Origin: Evernia prunastri
Taxonomy: Eukaryota; Ascomycota; Lecanoromycetes; Lecanorales; Parmeliaceae
DNA length: 64,000 nt
Assembly (NCBI GenBank): GCA_003184365.1
Contig: NKYR01000001.1
Coordinates: 310,001-374,000, forward strand
Direction: 5' to 3'
The stretch's first letter is position 1, and each line of letters starts with the position of its first letter. The position numbers were made by a program, and so were the translations under genes. The notes below the pieces were generated by a model that saw only the letters and a program-made list of their open reading frames with translations, did not search any database and was not told the origin of the DNA. Positions 21,192-31,715 of this stretch are shown here, one piece after another.

Positions 21192-22623
21192 ATGGTAGTC
21201 ACTACCATCTACGTGACCAGGCATGGAGTAGAGTTCCTCACAGTTGAATCTTTCGATACGCTGCTGATACCTGCGCGACAGTTTCGTGGCAACTGGACAG
21301 TAGACCCGAAAACCGGGCAATATCATACATCCGTCCCAAGTCCCACCAATGTATGTACGCCTAAAGCATACCCTCCACGCTCGCTAAAAATAATCACTAA
21401 ACCATTGTCTCATTGGTCGGGCTCATGTTTTGGAAATGAAACGCTGACATGGAACTGCGTAGATTCCTTCGGACCCACCCCTCGCTGCCTATGGCGTACG
21501 CCAGGCCGAACAGCTAGCAATTGCTCTTTCCACTATTAGTGATCCACCAATTTCCAGTGTATATAGCAGTCCATTCTACAGGTGTCTGCAAACGCTACAA
21601 CCATTCGTCGAGAAGAGCGGGCTGGATGTGAGTCGAGAATTTATTATAGAGTAAGCTCATGTAAGTAGAGTCTAATGGATGTCTCAGATTAGGGGTGATA
21701 ATGGCATTGGGTACGAATCTTTGCTCAATCGCCTTTGCCGAATGTCCATTGGCTGAGATCAGATTGTCAGTGAATGGTACGGCAAAGCTCGATTTAGACA
21801 CCCATCGCCCGCCCCTGCTTCGCTCCTGAGAAGCCTCTTTCCATCATACAACCTCGAGTACAAGCCTAGCATAATACCCTCATCGTTCGGCGAAGGTCTA
21901 CCTGCTCTCCATGATCGCTGTGCGTATGCTCTGAGCTACATCATCTCTAATGCAGATATTGAAGACGCTACCTCCTCAGAAGGGCACGAGAAAGAGACGT
22001 CCATTCTCATCTGCACTCACGCTGCCCCCATCATTGCCATTGGCCGTACTCTGACGGGTCATATGCCCGATGATCAATGCGTGGAAGACTTCAAGACCTA
22101 CACGTACGTCTCCCTACCCCAATTTGAGTTCCGACATAATTCTCGAAAGCATTATGCCGACCGAACTCTGTCTTGCGAGTCGAAGCCGCTTGTTCCCAAG
22201 AAGAAATTCTGACTACGATGTGTTGAAGATGTGGTATCTCAAAGTTTGTACGCAAGAATAGTAACCCGATTGGGGGGCAAGAGACCCTGCCAAAGTGGGA
22301 GGCTGGGATGGATGTGCCAGAAATAGATTGGAGAGCTAAGGGCGTGGCTGGGGGGTGGGAATGTGTGGTCAACAGCGCCTGCGATCATTTAGACGGCGGA
22401 GAGGAGAGAGGATGGTAAGTTCTTTCACACCCAAGTCTCGATAGCATGAGCCTGATTGGGTCTAGGGGATTCAAAGATGCTCAAGTATTCTGAAATAGAG
22501 GACTAATTATTCAGCAGGCATTTCCACGGTGATGAATTGTTTGATGATTTTGATGCACGGGTAGTTGGCGAGCATGGACCTAACGACAAAGACGTTGGGG
22601 ATAGAGGTGCACCAAAGCTATAG
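21192..22623 (+). CDS. Histidine phosphatase superfamily protein, Tfc7-like
   Basis: The gene is broken by at least five short introns. Exons read MVVTTIYVTRHG | FRGNWTVDPKTGQYHTSV | IPSDPPLAAYG...QAEQLAIALS, then YSSPFYRCLQTLQPFVEKSG, then EWYGKARFRHPSPAP, then a long exon with SSFGEGLPALHDRC and SILICTHAAPIIAIGR, and finally FHGDELFDDFDARVVGEHG ending at 22623. RHG carries the phosphate-accepting His; the second catalytic His is in ICTHAAPI. The RHG-FR-NW and P-T-DPPL arrangement matches fungal phosphoglycerate-mutase-like proteins related to the TFIIIC tau55 subunit N-terminal domain. Whether it is a free phosphatase or a TFIIIC component cannot be told. The start is the ATG at 21192; one at 21186 adds two residues. 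Confidence 0.82.
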
Positions 22624-22725
22624 GAACTGGCGTCGGCCAAATATCCTCTATGATTCCATGATTATGTATTTCGTACGGATGCAGTCCGCGAATCTTCAAG
22701 CAATATAGACTCTGGTGACATATGT

Positions 22726-25542
22726 TCAGAAATAAGTCTGCTCACTGCTTGTCAGAAAGTTGCCAGAGATAGAGACCCTGGAGGTGTTTGTACTCACCAT
22801 ATTAAGCAGCCACATGACTCCCAGAATGATACTAATTCTTACACCTAGGCTTCCGGCAACATGCCTCTTCATTCTGCTTGCTGACGTGATTGCCCCAGCC
22901 CCAACGCCTTTTGCAACGCGGCTCATGTTAAAGACGCTTCTCATATCTTCTTTACTTTTTTTACTTTTCATTCTTGGCAAACCCTTTTCCGCGCCCGTGC
23001 CACCATCTTGTAGCTCTTCATTTCGCATTCCATCACCTGGATCAATGATCCAACTGGTCAAAGTCTGGGTGGCGGCCGCCACATGCCAGCATATCCAGAA
23101 GAAAATGACTGTCAGCACCGTGAAACCTACCCTTCTCCCAGCCCTTGCACCTACAATCCCGTCGAAAATTCCTACAGCCAAAAGTCCCTTGGTATCTGCC
23201 GCCAGCCAAACGTGGAATTGCAGCGTGAAAGTCTCGAGGGAGTGCCGACCCAACCACGAGAATACCGAGGAATGGAAATTGCGTGCACGACGGCTGATGT
23301 TGCGAAAAAATACGTATGCGAGGATAGGCGCTGTAGAAATATATGGAACCCAGGCATTATATGTGTATTTGTCAGGAGCACGACGAGCGAGAAGGTAGAA
23401 AATAGGCGGTGTGACGGCAGCCGTGCATAGCGACACATAACGAAAAAGCCAGGAGTTTTGGCGAATGAGGCGGTCGATGACACTGCCTTCTAGCCCTTCT
23501 ATCTGTGGGGCTTGGAAAAACTTGATAAAAATTGTGCCGCAAAGCATGCCCGTGTAGACGATGCAGCTATCGAGTTGGAGTCGAAAGCGCCATTCTCTGA
23601 CAATCCAGTGTATGTTGAAACATTTCTCCAGGACTTGAAAGAAAGCTTCGAACACACCCGGAACTCTGATCAGAGCTGTTGTCAAAATTGCAGAGATCAT
23701 GATCTTAGCCATCAGAAACCCAAAAGAATGATTCCTTGCGTGGCACACTACCATGGTAAGATAAATCACCAGGTACCAGAAGCTGATCAGTGGGGCAAAA
23801 TAATAGAAGAGATAGTCCGTATTCATCGCATACGGAAGAATGCAGCTCAGCATGTTGAGTCGCATGAGCACTGCAGCAGATCGCCTAAGAGAGTAATCGG
23901 AGCTCTTATAAAAAAAGATGGTGTGCCCGAAACCTGTCATGAAGATGTACGAAGCGACTAGCAGTCTGACGGTTTCGTAGATCCATAAGATCTTTGATGC
24001 TCCCGTGTAATGGTAGATCAGAATGATGAATTGCATCCACCCTTTCCACTCATCTGTTTGGTATCTTGAGAGAACCGGCTGGTCTTGTACTTCCTGAAGC
24101 GGACAGTCAGGAGTTATGCGCGGCGGTGCAGGCACGGAGCGACGTATTGAGAGGAGTCCCAGCGCGAGGGCCGCCGTGCAAAGCCACATGAATTCTGTGT
24201 AGGAAAACTGCTTCTGAGCCTTGTCGAACAGCTGTGTGCGATCGGCATAGTAGCAATAGCAGATGGCTAGTGCTAGAACCGTGATGGCCCGTATGACTTT
24301 GCGAGAAGGAAGGAAATTGAGACTTTGGCCCTCTGGGCTCGGTTAGCTGGTGGGGGCTATCCAATTCGACATGGTATTCTCACCTTTACACGTAGTAAGG
24401 ATAACGGCGGGAAGCAGACTCAAAGAAACGGTTAGGATAACGGACTGTATCCAATTCGGCCTCTGATATCTGTTGCAACAAGTCTTGTCCATTGGGTATC
24501 TTTTGGCATTAGATTGGCGAAGGACAACGTTGCATCTGACATTAAGCAGTACATCGGCCATTTGACCAGCAACAGCTCTTTTAATATGCAAGCCATCTCT
24601 ATCGTACGCCGAGGGTTCATGCCAAACCATATGGGAAAAGCTCCATGCAACTGCGATATTCTTTCGGACCAATGGCTGCTGCAGATGCAGGAATATAGGC
24701 TTCACCCTAGCTGGCGTGATGGTCCTGGTCCGCTCTGGGGATAGCGCGTCGTAATGTGGTATTTGGATCGGGTGAATAACAGCGAGGTCATTCACGCCTC
24801 CGAAGCTTTGCTCAGAAAGGCTTAATGGCGTTCTGGGTGCGTTACCATCCTGCAGAGCACGCGTTATTTCACCAATGCAACTCTCAAAGTGCTGATAGGA
24901 AGCTTCGCCAAGATATCGTGCATTCCACAGACCTCCGCCAATGAGGAGAATTGCTGGTCTATCAACCTCCTTATTACTAGATCCAGACAGCGATGCCGCC
25001 GCAACTTCTTGGTGCAGACTTGATGTGTTCAAGTACGGATCCCAGACGAATTCGACTTTGAGACCGTGAGCATCCACAGAAATACTCGAATGCTTATCTT
25101 CTCCGTGATCTCGGACATCGAGTTTTCTGGCGAAAGCCCAAAAGATCTGCCTTGTGACAGAGTCGCCAATGAAGACGATCTTACGAGACTCCAAACATAT
25201 AGTCATGTCCCTGGCGTTGTATTCGTGCATCATGCACCCTGCAGGCTGCCAATTCTGATACCCTTTAACCGAATCATGTGGATCAGGGGGGTCGAGCCAT
25301 CGGCCGCGAGTAAGTAATGCATTACATTTGTTCGAGTCATAGCTATCTACACAGCATGTTAGCTTTGAGGTAGACAGCGTAAGCAGGTTGAGCGCAAAGT
25401 GTACGCATTGGTAGTGCTCCTTACCTTGCCAGAAGTGCCGGTAGATGACAAGAATGGCAACGATGATGAAGAGCGACAGACATGTACGATGTACGCCATC
25501 TTGCAAGTCCGGACATCCAGCTCGAAGTCTACGTGAATACAT
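22726..25542 (-). CDS. CAS1-family polysaccharide O-acetyltransferase, multi-pass membrane protein
   Basis: Homologue of the Cas1p family (glucuronoxylomannan O-acetylation in Cryptococcus; related CASD1 acetylates sialic acid). The N-terminal exons encode one membrane anchor (CLSLFIIVAILVIY) and a lumenal SGNH/PC-esterase-like domain: GDS block IVFIGDSVTRQIFWAF and C-terminal D-x-x-H in YDRDGLHI. The larger exon 22726-24189 encodes about ten transmembrane segments typical of the Cas1p acyltransferase domain, e.g. FYYFAPLISFWYLVIYL and PIFYLLARRAPDKYTYN. Introns lie near 25330-25430 (GTAAGG...TGTAG) and 24320-24390. A third, frame-neutral intron is possible at about 22748-22798 near the stop. 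The likely site is the Golgi and the likely role is acetylation of wall or secreted glycans. The acceptor in this species is unknown. Confidence 0.88.
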
Positions 25543-26065
25543 GACCGTGACTGTCTTGTGGCGACTCAAGGTGCCGATTGCCGATGTTATCACAAGAGGA
25601 AGCAGATCAACACAGGTTTTGGTTTCCTTCCTGTGAATTTGTGACTGCGGCTTGGCTTAGCATACTTCAAAGGCAGCAACGACTTAGTCCTCAGCTCCAA
25701 CACAACCTTCCGCAACCAGAACCTGGAAACCACTGACCTCGAAAAAGGTTCACCCGCAATCATATCATATTTGCAGAGAACATGATTTTTCGAAATCCTT
25801 CCAGGTTACAGTAGATTACCGCCACTTGCTTCCAGAGCGGGTCTAGTAACGGCGACAAAGAGGCATGCTCTCACCTATTGATGCTTCTTCGAAATTAAAA
25901 TGCACAACATCTTGAGCTCCAAACCAAAAAACTGAGTTTTTGAGCATTGCGCCCGTTTTGGTAGGCGTGAGACTAAGAGCATATTCTTATATAGGCGCTG
26001 TCACATTTAGTGTCATCACCATTCTAAGGAGGCAACAGTTGTTGTGAGCACTTAATGCAGTCTTT
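25543..26065. other. Spacer upstream of the CAS1-family gene
   Basis: The spacer lies between two minus-strand genes. No coding frame or distinct motif is seen. Confidence 0.4.
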
Positions 26066-28476
26066 TCAGACCTCTACTAATGGCGGCAGAGCAGCCTGCA
26101 GTTGCTCCGGCGCATTGGAGCTTTCGCCACCCTCTTCTGCCCCGTCAGCAGCATGTTCATTCACATTACCATTTCCTTCTGCTCGCCCTCGTGCCTCCTC
26201 CTCCTCCTCCTCCTCCTCCTCCTCCTTCCTCGCACGCTCTTCCCTCTCCCGGGCTTCAGCCTGCCTTGCTGCCTCTGCTGCTTCTCTGGCTGCAATGTGT
26301 CTCTCACCAACACCGGGCACTAAGCTTGCAACAAACAAGGCAACAGCTCGTTCCACCCTGCGGAAGCTTTGACGAACAAAGCTCACATCCTGACGCTCTC
26401 TTTCTTGCAGTAAGCGCTCTGCTGCTTCCTGAGGCGTTGGTCCCTGATTTGCAAGCCGCGCGCGTGTCCCTTCGCCATCATTTCCCGCACCACCGACGCC
26501 CCCGCGAGGACGATCATCAGCAGCAAGAGGTACAAGACCCTCTGCATGCCGTCTGATTGGATCCCAGATCCATTGGATGACAGGCCTGAATATTCCGGTC
26601 TGAGCGATAAACACCAGGCCTGCGATTAGTCCAAGAAGCAGAGTTCGACGCCATCCTGCACCAGCGGTAAAAAAATAAACAAAACCGAATAACCTAATCA
26701 ATAACCAGAGGTGCCCTCCAAGAGGTAGAAGAATTCGCGCTAGATCTCTGGCCTGATTTACCTGTTGCTGCTGCTGTATCTGTGCCACTTGGGCTGCTTC
26801 CGCAGGCTGCGGTGCTTGCGCAACCTGGACCTCATCTATGTGAGGCTGTTGTCCATTGGTGGGGATATTGTTGTTTGCGGCCTGTGTTTGCACAGGGGCA
26901 ATAGCGGTGGGGTGTGTTATAGAGTAAGGAGTGATGGCGCCAAGGGAAGGAAAGTGCCAGGGCGTGGTATACATTCCAGATGGCGAGACCAGTAGGGCGT
27001 GTGGTCCACTGGGTGAGGAGAGAACATACACGGCAGAAGATTCTGTCCCTTGAGCTGCTCTGTGTGACGCTGCACGCTCATGAGCTGCTCGGACCAGTTG
27101 ACTGTGTAAATTTTCCCGCAGATGGCTCGAGTGATGAGAAAGATTGGCCAAACGAGTTCGCAGTGCCATTGCAGTTTCTTGCGGTAGGTCTGGAATGCTC
27201 CTAAGCATTTCTTGGGCCTGTTCGAACACAGACTCTGGCAAAGGGTTACCTCCAGCCATAGCAGCGTCCATTGTAGAGAGGTTGGATTGGAGATGCATGA
27301 GCGGAACGTTCGGCATTGGAGTTCGACCGATCTCTGCAGGCGGTGGAGGGCTTCCGGCTGCAGCACCGAGGCCTACAGGCTGTGGTGAGTGGCTAGGCTG
27401 CAACGCAGGTGACGTACGTCGTGGTGTATTTGGACCTGCATATAAAGCATTGGGAGATGCAGCATGGAGATTTTGTAGCCCGTTATGAGCATGTATGTTC
27501 ATCGGTCCACTCTGTATGACCATCTGCCATCTCTCCCCATTCGGTCCATGGTTCTCACGGACGACTGTACTCGTATTTCCAGAAGCCGCGGGTGGTGCCG
27601 AAGTTGCTCTTTGGCCATTGCTCTGCGGTATTGATATTCCAATCTGCGGAGAAGAAGTGGAAGAGTTGATCTGTGCACCATGTACTGGGCTAGTATGTAG
27701 TCCGTGCTGTCCACCTACTGCTCTTGATTGCTGTTGTTGTGCCATAGCATGTTGAAAAGCAGGCTGAGCAAATGCTGGTGGCTGATTGGTAGGCATCCCC
27801 TGAAGCATAGGGTTGTTTCCAATAGCTGCGAGCTGAGCTGCAAGCTGCTGATTTATTGCATGGAACTGGGCAAAAGCCTGTTGAAGCTGAGGAGGAAGCT
27901 GTCCTTGAGGAAGAGCACCATGAACATGACCATGGCCATATCCAGGCGCATGTACATGATAGTGTGGCATTGGAGCTATTGAGGCATTACCCTGGGCTAC
28001 TGGTCTTTGGAATCCATGTCCGGTCTCGCTAGCCTGCTGTCCGTTTTGTGGAGTTCCGAAGATTTCGGAGCTGCGGTGTGCATGTTGCTGTGAACGAGCT
28101 TGCTGGCCTTGGCTTGGGTGTGCTGTGGACGCCGAAGATACTGGCTGATGGGCTGCCTCTGGCGGTAGGACCAAGTGAAGTGAGAGGGTCTCGGAGCCGT
28201 CTATCTATTCATTGTCAGCTTCTAGAGTGAGTAACTTGGCAAGAGACAAACAATCTCTTGGGTGAAAACGTCTTTCAGAGTCTTTCCCACATCGATCAGA
28301 GCATGGCCGCGGTAAATCAAGCGTTGCCGAGCAGGAGCAGGGTGTGTTGCAGCTTCAGCAGAAATCTTTTCTCTCAACTCGCCGATACTTGTAGCTGTAG
28401 ATATGCCCGAGAAGGTAAGTTTGTTGACCTCTTGGGATGGCGACAAAATGACGAGGTTGATGTGCGTTTTCTCCAT
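26066..28476 (-). CDS. HERP/Usa1-like ubiquitin-domain ER membrane protein
   Basis: Exon 1 (28476-28252) encodes a ubiquitin-like domain: INLVILSPSQEVNKLTFSGI, then LREKISAEAATHPAPARQRL and IYRGHALIDVGKTL. A 47-nt intron (28251-28205) leads to the 700-residue main exon. That exon is Gln/Pro/His-rich for about 480 residues. A hydrophobic double-pass region follows: ARILLPLGGHLWLLIRLFGF, then TLLLGLIAGLVFIAQTGIF. The C-terminus is charged and helical with a run of 12-13 Glu. This arrangement (N-terminal UBL, long linker, paired membrane segments) is that of HERPUD1 and yeast Usa1, which scaffold Hrd1 in ER-associated degradation. Assignment rests on architecture and short motifs, so another UBL membrane protein remains possible. 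Confidence 0.72.
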
Positions 28477-28716
28477 GGTATAAGTAAAAAGTTGCTTCAA
28501 ACGAGATTCTCGTCAACGTTCCTAATGCGTGTACCTGTTGCGATTAGACAGGCAATGGTAAAGGAGAGGTCAACAAGTGGGCCGCACGTTGGGTGATGTG
28601 GCCAGACATTTATGCCAATAATAATCACCGAAGTTCTACCGCACAAGCACGGAAAAACCCTCGAACCCTCGAACCAACCTTTGCTGCATTTGCAGTGTCA
28701 TATACATACGTAGACG

Positions 28717-30433
28717 ATGTTTTTCGGCAGGGCGGTCCTAGCCCAGAAAGATATCTTGCTTAAAAAGACCGCTTATGACTCTCCAGAATGGACGTGCCGT
28801 TTCTGCCAGCAGACGCGATCCTCTCCGCGATTCTCATCCTCCGCTCAAGCAAGACAGGAGCAGCATCAGGCCAAAAGCCCTTTTAGGACTAGGTTACATA
28901 CTGCTTTTAGAAATACGAAGATCCAATGGAAGTACAGGATTCCTATTGGACTTGGTATAGGCTTTCTTGGAGCTGTACAGTTCTACAGAGTGCAGGAGCG
29001 GCAAAAGAAAAGACATCAGGAAGAGCAAGCTGCGTCGCAGTCGACTGAAGATAGCAAGGGCAGGCCCAGAAAGAGACAACGTATACGGCCAAGCGGTCCC
29101 TGGTAGGAGGAAACGCACCACGAGAATCATTTCCAATCTGACCATTTCTCAGGCAGGTACAGGTTATGTCAACCCTCCCGTTAAAGGCAGTCTCAAGACT
29201 GTGGGGCCGCTTTAATGAGCTTGAAATACCCTACTATCTGCGGGTACCCGGTTTCAGGCTATATGCTTGGATCTTTGGTGTCAAGTAAGCGCGGAAGGCT
29301 CCAATGCAGACGTTCGCGTTAATAGAATGTTCAGTTTGTCCGAGGCTGCCGAATCTGACCTCCACCAGTATAACAATCTCGCTTCCTTTTTCTACCGCAG
29401 TTTGAAGCCTGGAGTACGCCCGATAGATACTAATGCGTCTGCTCTTCTGTCTCCCGCTGATGGCCGAGTTCTACAATACGGTATGATTGAGCATGGAGAA
29501 GTAGAGCAGGTCAAGGGCATGACGTATAGTCTTGATGCCCTCCTGGGCACAGGTCTGCCGGAGAGATCAAAAGCAGAGAAAACTCCAAAGACAAGGCAAT
29601 CTTTGGTCAAGGCTGGGGATGAAGACATCGTCAAAGCTGACGAGGAATTTGCCACGGTGAACGGCATCTCGTATACACTACCAAATCTTTTTTTGGGACC
29701 CAACAAACATGGAGGTTCCAGCGCCACCGACATGTCTATGACACCCCATTCCTCTTCAGAGGGTGAGGTGCGTGCCGAGCTTGCTCTAGGCGACGGCAGT
29801 AGCCGGTCCTGGTTTTCTTCAACCTCGAGGACGCCAACAGCTCTATACTATATAGTGGTATATCTAGCACCCGGAGACTATCATCGCTTTCATTCTCCCG
29901 CTTCATGGGTCGCTGAGAAGCGCCGCCATTTTGCAGGAGAGCTCTACAGTGTCTCGCCATATCTACAGAGAACCTTGCCTGGTCTGTTTACTTTAAATGA
30001 AAGGGTGGTACTGTTGGGTCGTTGGCGATGGGGTTTCTTCAGCTTCACACCAGTTGGAGCAACTAATGTCGGATCAATCAAGATCAACTTTGACCGTGAA
30101 TTACGCACAAATAGCCTGACCACTGACACCGCTGCAGATAGAGCGGCTGAAGAAGCGTCAGATCGTGGAGAACCTTATTCAGGATTTGTGGAAGCTACAT
30201 ATGGAGAGGCGAGCAAAATATTAGGGGGTCATGCATTACGGAAAGGAGAAGAGATGGGAGGTTTCCAATTGGGAAGCTCCATCGTTTTGGTCTTCGAAGC
30301 ACCGAAAGGGCGTCGTAAAAGTTTCGACGAGGGATGGACTGAGGGATCGAGAAAGGGCGGTTGGCAATGGGGGGTCCAACAGGGCCAGCAAGTAAAGTAT
30401 GGTGAGACAATTGGCTGGGTCGAAGAAGTGTGA
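28717..30433 (+). CDS. PSD1: Phosphatidylserine decarboxylase, mitochondrial
   Basis: The enzyme converts phosphatidylserine to phosphatidylethanolamine in the inner mitochondrial membrane. Three exons are read. The first (28717-about 29103) gives a basic presequence and a single membrane anchor (YRIPIGLGIGFLGAVQFY). The second, short exon continues to GFRLYAWIFGV. The third runs MFSLSEAAESDLHQYNNLAS to the stop. Core motifs are SPADGRVL, VVYLAPGDYHRFHSP (catalytic His) and the autocatalytic site GGFQLGSSIVLVFEAP. Cleavage at G-S produces the beta subunit and the pyruvoyl alpha subunit. The usual LGST motif is LGSS here, with the pyruvoyl-forming Ser kept. The intron after GGTCCCTG (GTAGGA...CTCAG) is about 50 nt. 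Confidence 0.93.
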
Positions 30434-31715
30434 GACATTGTAGGTCGTCACAACAGATCCAAAAGTGTGCACCGGTGGGTCAATCGTACCGACTACGTGT
30501 TTAATGTTGCTTCGTCTTTTTAATATACCCATTCGCAGATGTCCTATGCCATCATACTGCACTTGTCAATTTAAGCCATACGGGTGATTCCGATTGTCGA
30601 ATGGGCAGGTCACCCAAGAACTTTGGTAGTATTTGGCGCCACTCGAATATCTTTTACCTCAAACATGAGGAGCGAGCTCAAAAATTCATTTGTTGAGTGG
30701 AACAGTAGCCAAGGCAGGCATCATATTTTGAGTCAGCGCAACCTTACTAGTCTACCGCCCCAACTGCGATTTCCTCTCCGGCATCGCCTTCTCCTTTCAC
30801 TGTCCTAGAACTCGTGTCGAGAAAACCTTCACGATTTCAACCCTTGAACTCTTCCGGGTTCTATGGTGTCAGTGGCCCTCGAGACGGCAGCCATGCAGAC
30901 TTCCTGTTCTCTGAATCGTAAGAACCCAAGGTCAGTTCGACATCCAAAGGTCTAAGCCAATGAAGTAAATGTCAAGGGACAACTCGTATCCTTAAACGAG
31001 CAGAGAACGAGACATTATGTACACACATACAATGACCTTTCGCTAGCGCTTGGAGACAGCTCGGCGGACACCAGAAGCCTTTGCAGTCTTGTTGAAGGAC
31101 TAACAAGATGTACATAGCAAAGGTACTTTGATAGCATATCTCCAAAGAACGTTTCTTCTGGGTCACAACTCAGTGAAGAGCAAATCGGAGGCATTTGGAC
31201 TCATTGTCTGAGGTATTTGCAGTGTTGTTGACGAATCGTTATGATTAGATAGGCATTTGATAAGTAGATGCCTTCCGTCTTCTTAGAATCCCTAGAGTAA
31301 GTATTTGGAGATAGAACTCTCCACTGCAAGCGAATTTTCCCGAGGAAATATACGAGAAGGCATTCAATCACTCTCCTCCTGAGCCACAACTGAGACAATT
31401 TAATAATTGGTGAAATGATTTTCAAGGTCTCTAATAATTACGGTAATACCTAACATATTGTAGACTTAGCGCAGTAATTTAAACCTCCTTCCTCCCCTTG
31501 AAAAGATCTTCTTTCTCCTCTTCTACATCATTGCTATCTGCTCTCAAAATTCATTTGCCATAACAAAAATTAATGCTTCTCTAGGCATCATTGTCTCCTC
31601 TGGCTAAACATTCAAACACTACTACAGCAACAGGTCCACATTCATTCTCTACATACCTTTTGAGGCACGACAATCGCCGCACCTGGCTTGCCTTGCTCAA
31701 CTTAACGCTGTCAAC
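30434..31715. other. Intergenic region between PSD1 and Argonaute
   Basis: A stretch of 1.28 kb without a supportable gene; short frames are on both strands and lack family features. The last 250 bp are pyrimidine-rich (CCTCCTTCCTCCCC, TTCTTTCTCCTCTTC), suiting the Argonaute promoter and 5' UTR. Confidence 0.5.

Noticed and set aside
30966..31425. Two similar ORFs upstream of Argonaute
   Set aside because: A faint direct similarity is visible (CACAACTCAGTGAAG / CACAACTGAGAC) but is too weak to call a repeat or gene.
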